Assembly (NCBI RefSeq): GCF_002155425.1
Contig: NZ_MUYG01000005.1
Coordinates: forward strand, 103,688 to 167,687
Direction of reading: 5' to 3'
Length of the DNA: 64,000 nucleotides
From: Erythrobacter donghaensis
Lineage (GTDB): Bacteria; Pseudomonadota; Alphaproteobacteria; Sphingomonadales; Sphingomonadaceae
The notes under the pieces are model-generated. The model was given only the letters and a program-made list of their open reading frames with translations, was not told the DNA's origin and ran no database searches. Positions 1 to 7,413 of the stretch are shown one piece after another. Made by a program: the position numbers and the translations under genes. The number at the start of each line of letters is the position of its first letter. Positions within the stretch are counted from its first letter, which is position 1.

Positions 1-1214
1 GCCGCCAGATCGAGCGAATCGCGGATCCGGAACTGCGGCAGCACGAAGCCGAGATCGCGCGAGAGCTGCTTGCGGATGCCGGTGATGCGGGTGATCAGCG
101 GCGACCCTTGCGCGGCGTCGACCAGCCCGACGATGCCATAGCCCAGCTCAATCGTGACCAGCGTCGCATCGGCCACATCGGCGAGGGCGATGTGATCCGG
201 AGAGACCTCGTCCACCGGCTCGGCGAGCGGGGCGGGGGCATCGGCGCGCTGCTTGAGCTGCCACCAGATCGCGGCGGCGATGGCCGCGCCGGGCAGGAAG
301 ATCGCCTGCGGCATGGCGGGCACCATCCCGATCGCGCCGAGGATCAGCGCCACCGGCAGCCACCCGCGCGGATCGGCGAATTGCCCGCCGATCTGCCCCG
401 TGAGATCGCGCTGGTCGGAGACGCGGGTAACGATGGCGGCAGCGGCAATCGACAGCAACAGTGACGGCACCTGCGCCACCAGCGCATCGCCCACTGCGAG
501 CGTGACATAGGCCTCGCCCGCCTCGCCCGCGCTGAGGCCGTGGGTCAGCATCCCGATAGCAAAGCCCGCGACGATGTTGACGCCGAGGATCAGCAGCGCG
601 GCGACCGCATCGCCCTTCACAAACTTGCTCGCACCATCCATCGAGCCGTAGAAATCGGCCTCGACCGTGACCTCGCGCCGCCGCTCGCGCGCTTCGTCGG
701 CGGTGACGAGGCCTGCGGCGATATCGGCGTCGATCGCCATCTGCTTGCCCGGCAGCGCATCGAGCACAAAGCGCGCGGAGACTTCCGAAACGCGGCCCGC
801 GCCCTTGGTGATGACGATCATGTTGATGATCATCAGGATCGCGAAGACGAATAGGCCGACGACGAAGTTGCCGCCCACCAGAAAGGCGGCGAAGCTCTCG
901 ATCACGTGCCCTGCCGCCGCGCCGCCTTCGTGGCCGTGGACCAGCACCACGCGGGTCGAGGCGACGTTGAGCGCGAGCCGCAGCAGAGTTGCGAACAGCA
1001 GCACGCTGGGGAAGCTGGAGAAATCGAGCGGACGCCTTGCGTTGAGAGCGACCATCAGCACCGCGATCGAAATCGCGATGTTGAGCACGAAAGCGATGTC
1101 GAGCAGCAGCGCCGGGATCGGCAGCACCATCAGCGCCAGCAGCGCGAAGATGCCAAGCGGCAGGCTCAGCGCGGCAGGCAGGCCGCCGAGCCGGGCGAGC
1201 ACGGGCCGGGACAT
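1..1214 (-). CDS. flhA: FlhA, flagellar export gate protein (C-terminus cut off by window edge)
   Basis: FlhA forms the nonameric inner-membrane export gate that hands flagellar substrates to the FliPQR channel. The 404 residues present start MSRPVLARLG and show the family pattern: hydrophobic segments from residue 12 on, then the FHIPEP-like conserved block (LDFSSFPSVLLFATLLRLAL, then NVASTR). GKQMAIDAD, further membrane segments and the start of the cytoplasmic domain (residues after about 330) follow. The gene is open at base 1, so the rest of the cytoplasmic domain lies outside the window. It starts 11 bases after the transglycosylase stop and probably shares that gene's sigma-54 promoter. 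Assignment is secure; the ATG at 1214 is the natural start. Confidence 0.95.
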   Translation of the reverse strand, partial: MSRPVLARLGGLPAALSLPLGIFALLALMVLPIPALLLDIAFVLNIAISIAVLMVALNARRPLDFSSFPSVLLFATLLRLALNVASTRVVLVHGHEGGAAAGHVIESFAAFLVGGNFVVGLFVFAILMIINMIVITKGAGRVSEVSARFVLDALPGKQMAIDADIAAGLVTADEARERRREVTVEADFYGSMDGASKFVKGDAVAALLILGVNIVAGFAIGMLTHGLSAGEAGEAYVTLAVGDALVAQVPSLLLSIAAAAIVTRVSDQRDLTGQIGGQFADPRGWLPVALILGAIGMVPAMPQAIFLPGAAIAAAIWWQLKQRADAPAPLAEPVDEVSPDHIALADVADATLVTIELGYGIVGLVDAAQGSPLITRITGIRKQLSRDLGFVLPQFRIRDSLDLA

Positions 1215-1225
1215 AGCGGATGCGG

Positions 1226-2263
1226 TCACAGGCCGAAGGCTTTCAGACGATCATAGGCGCGGCGCACCTGCGGCGGGGCGGCTGTGGGGTCAGTGCCGAA
1301 GGTCGCACCCAGAATCTGCGACATCGCGGGCCGCTGCGGCGCGCGTGCGGGCAGCGCGGATTGGGTGAGGGCGGGCGGGAAGCCGGGGCCGAACACCTCC
1401 TCGTCGGCGATCAGATAGGGCACGGGGGTGAAGCTTGCTGCAGCCGGGCTGACGGCAAAGGCGGCAGGGCCGGACGCGGCGGCGTAATCGGCGCGGGCGA
1501 AGCGCACGGTGCGCCCGTCGCTGGCGCGGGCCAGCGCGCGGCCGAGCTTGCCGTCGATCACGTCCATCACCTGCGCCAGACTGCGCGGGCTCCCGTCGGG
1601 CGCGAAGAATATGCCGCGATTGGCGGCGGCGGGCCGGGCAAACAGCGCGGCGGCGTTCTGGCCGGGATCGGCCTGCAACTCGCTCAGAAACCGCCCCGCG
1701 CCGCCCGCGCCTAGGAAATGGGCGAGGTAAAGTTCGGCATGGCTCGGCTGGCGGCCGAGGATCGGCATCAGATGCGCGCGGTTATCCTCGGCGAGGCCCG
1801 CCGCCATCAGACTGGCGATACGGGGATCGTTGCGCAGCGCCAGAATCGCCTCACGCCGGGTGGGGTCGGCGACCCAGGCATTCCCCGAGGCGGTCATCTC
1901 GATCTGGTCGGCCACGTCGCCGAGGCCAAAGCGGGCCCCGTGCTGCTTCATAGTGCCGAGCCAGGTGCTGTCGATGAACTGGTAGAGCCCGGTCGCGCTC
2001 GAGGTCGCGGCGCGGGCCGTGGGGTTCATTGCGGATTCGACCTCGGCCTGCGCAAGGAGGTAATCGAAATCGACCGTGGTCGCGGCGGCGGCCTGCGCGA
2101 TGGCGGATTCGACCGGGGTATCGGGCGCAGCGATCTGGCGGGCGGCGGGCACGGCGCGCCCTTCGATCGCGGTAGCGGCGGCAGCATGGACGCGCGCGGC
2201 GGCTTCGAACCCGGCGCGGATACCGCCTGCGGGCAGGCCCGATGTAGGAGAAGACTGGCTCAC
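1226..2263 (-). CDS. Flagellar-cluster lytic transglycosylase (SLT-like domain)
   Basis: A 345-residue protein with an SLT-type lysozyme fold at about residues 64-190. It has the ES motif (E76, in AEVESAMNPTA), the expected catalytic glutamate, followed by GLYQFIDSTW. The C-terminal half is Ala/Pro-rich and unassigned. The FlgJ in this locus (11640-11975) lacks a muramidase domain, so this separate enzyme plausibly opens the peptidoglycan for the rod, as SltF does in Rhodobacter. The start is GTG at 2263, preceded by a GGAGGG ribosome site, with a sigma-54 promoter about 57 bases upstream. No obvious signal peptide is seen, so export by the flagellar apparatus is possible. The rod role is inferred from context. 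Confidence 0.8.
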   Translation of the reverse strand: MSQSSPTSGLPAGGIRAGFEAAARVHAAAATAIEGRAVPAARQIAAPDTPVESAIAQAAAATTVDFDYLLAQAEVESAMNPTARAATSSATGLYQFIDSTWLGTMKQHGARFGLGDVADQIEMTASGNAWVADPTRREAILALRNDPRIASLMAAGLAEDNRAHLMPILGRQPSHAELYLAHFLGAGGAGRFLSELQADPGQNAAALFARPAAANRGIFFAPDGSPRSLAQVMDVIDGKLGRALARASDGRTVRFARADYAAASGPAAFAVSPAAASFTPVPYLIADEEVFGPGFPPALTQSALPARAPQRPAMSQILGATFGTDPTAAPPQVRRAYDRLKAFGL

Positions 2264-2319
2264 ACGCCCTCCGCCTGTTGACGAGCGCGCGCGGGGTGCG
2301 GCGCTTTCAGGAGCGGATT

Positions 2320-2335
2320 TGCAAGCGGCGTGCCA
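2320..2335 (-). promoter_or_regulatory. Sigma-54 promoter of the transglycosylase-flhA unit
   Basis: On the minus strand this reads TGGCACGCCGCTTGCA, a perfect match to the -24/-12 consensus (TGGCAC-N5-TTGC, GG and GC ten bases apart). It lies in the 104-base gap between flgN and the transglycosylase, about 57 bases before the GTG start, which suits a class II/III flagellar promoter. Confidence 0.8.
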
Positions 2336-2367
2336 GACCTTGGGGTGGCGGGCCTAGGTACGAACCC

Positions 2368-2730
2368 TCAGGCGCGGCCGGGGGTGTAGGTTGCGCGCGG
2401 GGCACCCCGCCCGCCGCCCAGCGCTGCGATCCGCGCCGCGACATTGGCGGCGAGCAGATTGCGCACCCGGCGGTTGACCTCGTTCAGCTGCCGCGCGGTC
2501 TCCGCCAGTGTGCGGGTCTCGCTGTCCAGCTTCTGCGGGCCGAGATCGGCGAGCGCATCGCACAGCGCCTCCTTGTCCCGCGCCGCGCCGATCAGGTCGT
2601 CGGCATCAAGCGCGGCAAGCGCTTGCCGCTCGCGCTCGAGCACGGCAATCATCTGCCGCAGCCCTGCCGTCAGCGGATGGGCCGGTTCGGGGCGGGCGGG
2701 CGGCGCGGCGGGGACGAGAATTTCGGCCAC
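2368..2730 (-). CDS. flgN: FlgN-like export chaperone
   Basis: A 120-residue, mostly helical protein. Residues 20-75 form a Glu/Leu/Ala-rich helix (LRQMIAVLERERQALAALDA), followed by a second helix (LAETARQLNEVNRRVRNLL) and a basic, Gly-rich tail. Size, helical pattern and position directly downstream of flgM match FlgN, which keeps FlgK and FlgL soluble before export. Sequence conservation in this family is low, so the call leans on context. The start is GTG at 2730, four bases after the flgM stop, so the two genes are surely cotranscribed. Confidence 0.75.
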   Translation of the reverse strand: MAEILVPAAPPARPEPAHPLTAGLRQMIAVLERERQALAALDADDLIGAARDKEALCDALADLGPQKLDSETRTLAETARQLNEVNRRVRNLLAANVAARIAALGGGRGAPRATYTPGRA

Positions 2731-2734
2731 CGGC

Positions 2735-3046
2735 TCAGCTCCGCTCGGGCAGCGACAGGCTGACCTGCGCGGCGATCATGGCATCGGCGATCTTGGTCGG
2801 CACCAGCGGGTAGGATCCGTCGCGCAGCGCCTCGCGGATCTGGGCGACACGCTCGGCGTCGACCGGCGGGGCGGCGGTGGCGGTATCCGGGGCGGAGACT
2901 TCGAGGCTGATCCCGGTGGCAGGCGCAGGGCTGCCGGCCACCGGGGCGGCTGGGCGCGGGCGCGCCTCGATCTGCGCGCGCTCGCCCGCCGCGACGGCGC
3001 GGGCTGCGCTGATGCCGGACAATTTGCTCAGTTCGACAGAGGGCAT
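2735..3046 (-). CDS. flgM: FlgM, anti-sigma-28 factor
   Basis: FlgM holds sigma-28 (FliA) inactive until the hook is finished and is then exported. The 103-residue protein has a disordered, Ala/Pro-rich N-terminal half. The conserved sigma-binding C-terminus is at about residues 62-98 (VDAERVAQIREALRDGSYPL, then a KIADAMI helix). An AAGGA ribosome site lies 8 bases before ATG 3046. A sigma-28-like promoter immediately upstream would make flgM autoregulated, as in enterobacteria. fliA itself is not in the window. Confidence 0.88.
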   Translation of the reverse strand: MPSVELSKLSGISAARAVAAGERAQIEARPRPAAPVAGSPAPATGISLEVSAPDTATAAPPVDAERVAQIREALRDGSYPLVPTKIADAMIAAQVSLSLPERS

Positions 3047-3078
3047 GGCGATGTCCTTCGAATGGGTTGCTGAAGGCG

Positions 3079-3104
3079 AGAACGGCGGCGCGCCGGGGGG
3101 TTTA
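3079..3104 (-). promoter_or_regulatory. Sigma-28-like promoter of flgM
   Basis: On the minus strand, CTTAAAC with TAAA at 3104-3101 is followed 14 bases later by GCCGTTCT at 3086-3079. The same element occurs upstream of the flagellin gene and fliD. It resembles the enterobacterial sigma-28 consensus TAAA-N15-GCCGATAA with one base less spacing. The expected start site is near 3072, leaving a leader of about 26 bases. Confidence 0.6.
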
Positions 3105-3124
3105 AGAGGGCGTAAAAAGGATTT

Positions 3125-3673
3125 TCAGCCGGCCGGGATGACGGCGAGGCCGGGGCGCTCGATCCGCGCGCGGATCGGCTCGGCCTTGCGGCTGGTGCGC
3201 ACCTCGATCCAGTCGCCGACGCTGCCCGCTTCAACCGCTTCGCCCGCCTGCTGGACGCTGAAGCCGCGCCCGCGCACCATTACGGTGATGGCATCGCCGC
3301 GCTTCACCACCGGTGCGGGCCTTGCTGCGCCCGGACTGCTGCCGGGGGCGGGGTTGATGGCGACGAAGATGCGCCAGCTTGTCTGTCCGGCGCATTCGAC
3401 CTGCACTGCGGTGCGTGCCACCGTATGCCAGCTGACCGCGAGCGGCACGGCGCAAGGCGCCAGCTGGAGCCTGCGGTCGCTCGCCATGCGCGCGCCGCCC
3501 GGTGCGCCGATGTCGGCTCCGGTGAATTCGGCCACGGCCTGGTCGATCGTGGCCGGATCGGTGACGGCAGGCAGGCTTTGCGCGGCAAGGTGCTGGTCGC
3601 ATTGCGCCAGCAGGATCGGCACGGCCAGCGCGCTCAGCCGCCAGCCAACATTGCCGGGTTGGGTCATCTCCAC
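3125..3673 (-). CDS. flgA: FlgA, P-ring assembly chaperone
   Basis: A periplasmic chaperone that helps FlgI polymerise into the P ring. The 182 residues begin with a signal-like hydrophobic segment (WRLSALAVPILLAQC). The C-terminal SAF-type domain (about residues 120-182) has the typical VVKRGDAITVMVRGRGFSV run and ends IRARIERPGLAVIPAG. GTG 3673 is chosen because AAGGAG lies 9 bases before it; ATG 3667 is possible but poorly spaced. A sigma-54 promoter lies about 50 bases upstream. The gene heads the leftward unit flgA-flgM-flgN, although flgM also has its own promoter. Confidence 0.88.
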   Translation of the reverse strand: MEMTQPGNVGWRLSALAVPILLAQCDQHLAAQSLPAVTDPATIDQAVAEFTGADIGAPGGARMASDRRLQLAPCAVPLAVSWHTVARTAVQVECAGQTSWRIFVAINPAPGSSPGAARPAPVVKRGDAITVMVRGRGFSVQQAGEAVEAGSVGDWIEVRTSRKAEPIRARIERPGLAVIPAG

Positions 3674-3720
3674 TTGTATCCGCTCCTTGTTCTGCGCTGG
3701 GTCTGCGCTGGCGGGAACGG

Positions 3721-3736
3721 AGCAAGGACCATGCCA
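3721..3736 (-). promoter_or_regulatory. flgA: Sigma-54 promoter of flgA
   Basis: The minus strand reads TGGCATGGTCCTTGCT, with GG and GC exactly ten bases apart and 13 of the 16 positions consistent with the -24/-12 consensus. It lies 48 bases before the flgA GTG, in the divergent gap shared with the diguanylate cyclase gene. Confidence 0.75.
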
Positions 3737-3820
3737 AGACCCGCCCTAGGTAAACTCCCGAGGCGACCGGGCGCGGTGGGTTAAGCATGGCGCGCTAGAA
3801 CGGCGAGCAAAGTTTCCATC

Positions 3821-4924
3821 ATGTTGGTCGCGGATACTCCCATGCCCTTTGCCACCGGCTATCTTTCCCGCTCCGCCCGCCACCGGGCCAAGGACGAAGA
3901 CCCCTCGCAAGCCTCCGCCCCCGCGGGCGGGCGCCGGGCCGAAGCGGCGCGGCGGGACCTGCTCGACAGGATCGCCGATTTCGTTGTCCGCCACGATCTC
4001 GCCGTCACCGCGCCCAATATGGCGACCTTGTGCGGCGCGCTGTCGGGCGCCAATCCTGAGCTGGCGGGCGCGCTGGTGCGGCGCGAGGCGGCGGGGGAGC
4101 CGATCGACCAGCGCTGGCTCGACACGCTGGCGCGGCTCGACCCCGACGGGCACAGCCGCATCGCCGCTTTCGAGACGCTGGGCGATAAGCTCGAACAGAC
4201 GCTGCTGCGCTTTGCCCAGACCACGCGTGCCGCGCAGACCGAGACCAGCGACCACCGCGGCGCGATCGGCGAGCAGATCGCAGCGCTCGCTGGGCCCGAG
4301 GGGCTGGCACAGGTGATCGACCTCTCGCGCGCGATGATCGCCCGGATCGAGCAGATCGAGGCCGCGATGGCGCGCAGCGAGGCCGAGGTCGCCGCCTTGC
4401 GCCAGAGCCTCGCCATGGCGCGGATCGAGGCCGACGTCGACCATCTCACCGGCCTGCCCAACCGCCGCGCCTTCGAGCGCAAGCTGGCGGCGGCCGCTCT
4501 GGAAGCCCGCGAGGCGGGCGCGCCGCTGAGCCTCGCTTTCTGCGATGTCGATCATTTCAAGGGGATCAACGACCGCCACGGCCACGATGCGGGCGACCGC
4601 GTGCTGTGTGCGCTGGCGGCGCATTTCAGCGAACAGGCGGGCAGCGCCGCCTTCGTCGCGCGCCATGGCGGGGAGGAATTCGTGCTGCTGTTCCCCGGAC
4701 TCGGCAAGGATGCCGCCAAGGGCCGGCTCGATGCGATCCGCCGGGCGATTGCCGCGCGCGCCTTGATGAACCGCGACACCGGCCAGCCCTTTGGCAAGGT
4801 CACGTTTTCGGCCGGCGTGGCCGAAGTGACCGAGGATGCCGACACTCGCAGCGCCCTCGCCCGTGCCGACGCTGCGCTCTACCGCGCCAAGCAGCAGGGC
4901 CGCAACCGGGTGGAGCTGGGCTAG
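3821..4924 (+). CDS. GGDEF diguanylate cyclase
   Basis: Makes cyclic-di-GMP, which normally promotes the switch from motile to sessile life. No membrane segment or signal peptide is visible, so it is cytoplasmic. Residues 1-200 form an unassigned, largely helical region ending in a coiled coil (ARIEQIEAAMARSEAEVAAL). The GGDEF domain covers about residues 205-367, with LTGLPNRRAF, the metal-binding FCDVDHFK and an active GGEEF. The inhibitory RxxD site is replaced by GSAA, so product inhibition is not expected. The start is uncertain: ATG 3821 or ATG 3842, neither with a good ribosome site. Its stop overlaps the stop of the convergent next gene by four bases. Its place inside the flagellar locus suggests a role in motility control. 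Confidence 0.88.
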   Translation: MLVADTPMPFATGYLSRSARHRAKDEDPSQASAPAGGRRAEAARRDLLDRIADFVVRHDLAVTAPNMATLCGALSGANPELAGALVRREAAGEPIDQRWLDTLARLDPDGHSRIAAFETLGDKLEQTLLRFAQTTRAAQTETSDHRGAIGEQIAALAGPEGLAQVIDLSRAMIARIEQIEAAMARSEAEVAALRQSLAMARIEADVDHLTGLPNRRAFERKLAAAALEAREAGAPLSLAFCDVDHFKGINDRHGHDAGDRVLCALAAHFSEQAGSAAFVARHGGEEFVLLFPGLGKDAAKGRLDAIRRAIAARALMNRDTGQPFGKVTFSAGVAEVTEDADTRSALARADAALYRAKQQGRNRVELG

Positions 4925-5382
4925 TCTGGCTCGCTGACCGCAGTGTCATAGGCGAGGCTGGCATAGGTCTCGTCCGTCGTTCCGGCATGGATGATCGTGC
5001 GCACCCGCGCGCCCGTTTCGCGCGCTTCGGCGGCAAGGGCTTCCGCACGCGACCAGGCTGCGGCTTCCTTGCCGGGGGTGTGGATCGCAAAGATTGTCAG
5101 CGTCGCGCGCGGATCGGGGGCCTGTGCGGCCAGCCATTCGCCAAGGCCGGGGCCGCCGGGCACGGGACGGAACAGCGCCTGCGCCGCGTCGATCTGCGGC
5201 GCGGGGAGCCCGCGCGCGTCCTTCTCGCGCGCCTCACCATAGGCCAGCCGCGCGCCGCTTTCGGCCTCGGCAGCGGGCAGGGCGGAGAGTGTCAGCAGGA
5301 ACAGGATCAGCGCCAGATCGGCGATGATCAGCTGCCAACCATTGCCGCCACCACGCGCCGGAGTGGAGGTGATCCCAGTCAT
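4921..5382 (-). CDS. Small MotB/ExbD-like stator partner (single membrane segment)
   Basis: A 153-residue protein with one transmembrane helix at about residues 15-36 (NGWQLIIADLALILFLL). It aligns with the MotB helix of this same window (WKVAYADFVTAMMAF): the tryptophan and the AD pair, including the proton-accepting aspartate, fall in the same places. The periplasmic part (residues 37-153) is much shorter than a MotB peptidoglycan-binding domain, although residues 95-140 faintly resemble its core. ATG 5382 overlaps the TGA of the upstream MotA-like gene (ATGA), so the two are coupled. I read it as the B subunit of a second, unusual ion-driven complex. The function is inferred. Confidence 0.6.
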   Translation of the reverse strand: MTGITSTPARGGGNGWQLIIADLALILFLLTLSALPAAEAESGARLAYGEAREKDARGLPAPQIDAAQALFRPVPGGPGLGEWLAAQAPDPRATLTIFAIHTPGKEAAAWSRAEALAAEARETGARVRTIIHAGTTDETYASLAYDTAVSEPD

Positions 5383-6056
5383 GCCACCCCCCGCAGGTGC
5401 GCGCGGCGCGCCTTGGCCGCGCTGTCGATCGCATCGATCTGTGCGGTGAACCAGTCGGCCAGTGCCTCGCGGTCCTCTTCCTCGGCGAGCCCGCGCCGCT
5501 CGATCGCGCTGGCGAGGGGGTAGCACAGCAGATGCGCGATCAGCGCGCCGTAGAGCGAGGTCAGCACGGCGGTGGAGACGGCGGCCATGATCGCCGCCGC
5601 CGCGCCTGCGCCTTCGGGCGCGGTGCCGAGCTGCGTGAGGCCATAGAGCGTCCCGATCAGCCCGAACACGGGCGCAAGTTCGCCCGCCCACATGAACACC
5701 TGCGCGGCGCTCACCCGGCGCGCTTCCTCCAGCGCGCGTTCGGCGCGGCGCACCGAGGCGAGCGAGTCGATCACCCCGTGGCGCAGATAGGTCTCGAGCA
5801 TCAGTCCCAGCGCGCGGTCGGGCGGCAGGACGGGATCGGCGCGGTGATGACCATCGCGCTGGATCGCGTTCACCGCCTGTGCCAGCGCGCGGCGGTTTGC
5901 CTCCAGCCGGAAGCGCGCGCGCACCAGCCCGCCCGCCGCACCCAGCGCCGCGCCGAAATCGCGCCATCCGCAGCGCGCCACGGTGGCAAGCACGGTTCCG
6001 GCGACCACGATCGCCAGCGCACCGGGATCGAGCAGCGGGTTCAATGTCGGCGGCAT
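5379..6056 (-). CDS. MotA/TolQ/ExbB-family proton channel subunit
   Basis: A 225-residue inner-membrane protein with four likely membrane segments. The family signature is in the C-terminal half: AGELAPVFGLIGTLYGLTQL at about residues 124-143, then TAVLTSLYGALIAHLL. These match the MotA pattern (Pro-x-Phe-Gly-x-x-Gly-Thr, then Thr-x-x-Tyr-Gly). The start ATG 6056 has a strong AAGGAGGG site; the longer frame from TTG 6077 would bury that site. A classical motA is at 14264, so this is a second copy type, paired with a truncated MotB-like protein. It could be an accessory stator or a divergent Tol/Exb-like energiser that drives something other than rotation. Confidence 0.75.
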   Translation of the reverse strand: MPPTLNPLLDPGALAIVVAGTVLATVARCGWRDFGAALGAAGGLVRARFRLEANRRALAQAVNAIQRDGHHRADPVLPPDRALGLMLETYLRHGVIDSLASVRRAERALEEARRVSAAQVFMWAGELAPVFGLIGTLYGLTQLGTAPEGAGAAAAIMAAVSTAVLTSLYGALIAHLLCYPLASAIERRGLAEEEDREALADWFTAQIDAIDSAAKARRAHLRGVA

Positions 6057-6220
6057 GGGTGTCCCTCCTTGTGGCAACGCCAGTCAGAACGGCCGCGAAA
6101 CCAGCCGATTAAGCGCGCCGGACGGGCGGCAGGGGTTTGCCCTGAGCTGCGCGCGGCAAACGGCAAGAACCTGCCGCCCTGCCCTGCGACCTGCCGCCCT
6201 CGTGCCGGTGCAGCGGGGTT

Positions 6221-6236
6221 TGGCACGCTTCCTGCT
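6221..6236 (+). promoter_or_regulatory. Sigma-54 promoter of the flgB operon
   Basis: TGGCACGCTTCCTGCT matches the -24 element perfectly, and the -12 element differs only in CTGC for TTGC; GG and GC are ten bases apart. It lies 55 bases before flgB and would drive the rod-hook operon through flgL and motAB. Confidence 0.78.
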
Positions 6237-6290
6237 GTTCAGGCTGCGAGCTTGCGGGGATGGGCCTCGCAGCCAAGGAAAGGCAGCCTC

Positions 6291-6644
6291 ATGAACGAGC
6301 GACTTTTCGGTATCCACGGCGCCGCGCTGACCTTGCGGTCGGAACGGATGGGCGTGATCGCGTCGAACATCGCCAATGCCGCGACCCCCGGATACAAGGC
6401 GCGCGACATCGATTTCGGCGCGGCGCTCGATGCCCGGCTGGCCAATGCCCGCGGGCAGGCGAGCCTCGGCGGCGACACCCGCCTGCTGTTCCGCCGCCCG
6501 ACCATGCCCTCGCTCGATGGCAACACGGTCGAACTCGCGCGCGAACAGGTCGCCTTTGCCGAAAACGCGGTGGCTTACTCCGCGACGCTCAGCTTCGTGC
6601 AGGGCAAGGTCAACACCATCACCCGCGCGCTGAAGGGCGAGTGA
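6291..6644 (+). CDS. flgB: FlgB, proximal rod protein
   Basis: The first rod component, placed on the MS ring. The 117 residues show the N-terminal rod/hook signature (RMGVIASNIANAATPGYKAR at residues 18-37) and a C-terminal helix for coiled-coil packing (VAFAENAVAYSATLSFVQGK). ATG 6291 follows a purine-rich stretch and is the first in-frame start that leaves the family N-terminus intact. The flgC start follows two bases after the stop. Confidence 0.93.
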   Translation: MNERLFGIHGAALTLRSERMGVIASNIANAATPGYKARDIDFGAALDARLANARGQASLGGDTRLLFRRPTMPSLDGNTVELAREQVAFAENAVAYSATLSFVQGKVNTITRALKGE

Positions 6645-6646
6645 CG

Positions 6647-7057
6647 ATGCCCGACCGCCAGCCCATGACGCTGTTCAGCCTCACCACCCGCGCGATGAGC
6701 GCGCAGATGGTGCGCATGAACACCGCGACATCGAACCTCGCCAATGCCGGGTCGGTCTCCACCACCGAGGAGGGCGCCTATCGCCCGATCCGCGCGGTCT
6801 TCGCAACCGAGCTCGACCGCGCCTCGGGCCTTGCCGGGGTGACCACCACCGGGCTGGTGCGCGCCGAGACCGCACCGACCAAGCGCTACGACCCCTCCCA
6901 CCCGCTCGCCGATGCGCAAGGCAACGTGTTCGAAGCCCCCGTCGATGAGACCGCCGAGATGGTCGAGATCATGGACGCCTCGCGCCAGTACCAGAACCTG
7001 GTGCAGGCGCTCCAGACCGCCAAGCAGCTGATGCTCGAAACCCTGAGGAGCCAGTAA
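6647..7057 (+). CDS. flgC: FlgC, proximal rod protein
   Basis: The second rod protein, 136 residues. It has the N-terminal helix with TATSNLANAGSVSTTEEGAY and the FlgC-typical PSHPLADAQGNVF followed by the C-terminal helix MVEIMDASRQYQNLVQALQT. The start at ATG 6647 is two bases after the flgB stop. Its TAA shares one base with the flgD ATG, so translation of the two is coupled. Confidence 0.93.
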   Translation: MPDRQPMTLFSLTTRAMSAQMVRMNTATSNLANAGSVSTTEEGAYRPIRAVFATELDRASGLAGVTTTGLVRAETAPTKRYDPSHPLADAQGNVFEAPVDETAEMVEIMDASRQYQNLVQALQTAKQLMLETLRSQ

Positions 7058-7377
7058 TGGATAGCACCGCCATCAATCCGGCAGCGCAAACGACGCTCGA
7101 CCGGCTCAATACCCCCTCGCGCATCAACGGCGGCGGGTTGCAGTCGCTCGGGCAGGCCGATTTCCTGCGCCTGCTGACCACCCAGCTGACCTTGCAGGAC
7201 CCGCTGGAGCCGACCGACAACAAGGAGATGCTGGCGCAGATGGCGCAGTTCTCAGCGCTCGCCGCGACCACCGAAAGCGGCGCGACGCTGGAGGACATCT
7301 CCGGCAAGCTCGACCGGTTGATCGCCGCGCAGGAAGCCGTGGCGCGCGCCGTCACCCCTTCCGCTCCGCAACCCTGA
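7057..7377 (+). CDS. flgD: FlgD, hook cap (short form)
   Basis: The hook-capping scaffold, 106 residues. The conserved N-terminal part is complete (LGQADFLRLLTTQLTLQDPL, then EPTDNKEMLAQMAQFSALAA). The FlgD fibronectin/tudor-like C-terminal region of about 120 residues found in enterobacteria is missing. This is a genuine short form: the reading frame ends in-frame, and flgE follows 36 bases later. Similar short FlgD proteins occur in alphaproteobacteria. Confidence 0.9.
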   Translation: MDSTAINPAAQTTLDRLNTPSRINGGGLQSLGQADFLRLLTTQLTLQDPLEPTDNKEMLAQMAQFSALAATTESGATLEDISGKLDRLIAAQEAVARAVTPSAPQP

Positions 7378-7413
7378 ACCCCTCTTACGTCCCGCTGAAA
7401 GGATCATAGCCCC

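Noticed and set aside
3770..3800. TGGGTTAAGCATGGCG as a sigma-54 site for the diguanylate cyclase gene
   Set aside because: GG-N10-GC is present, but both flanking elements deviate strongly from the consensus.
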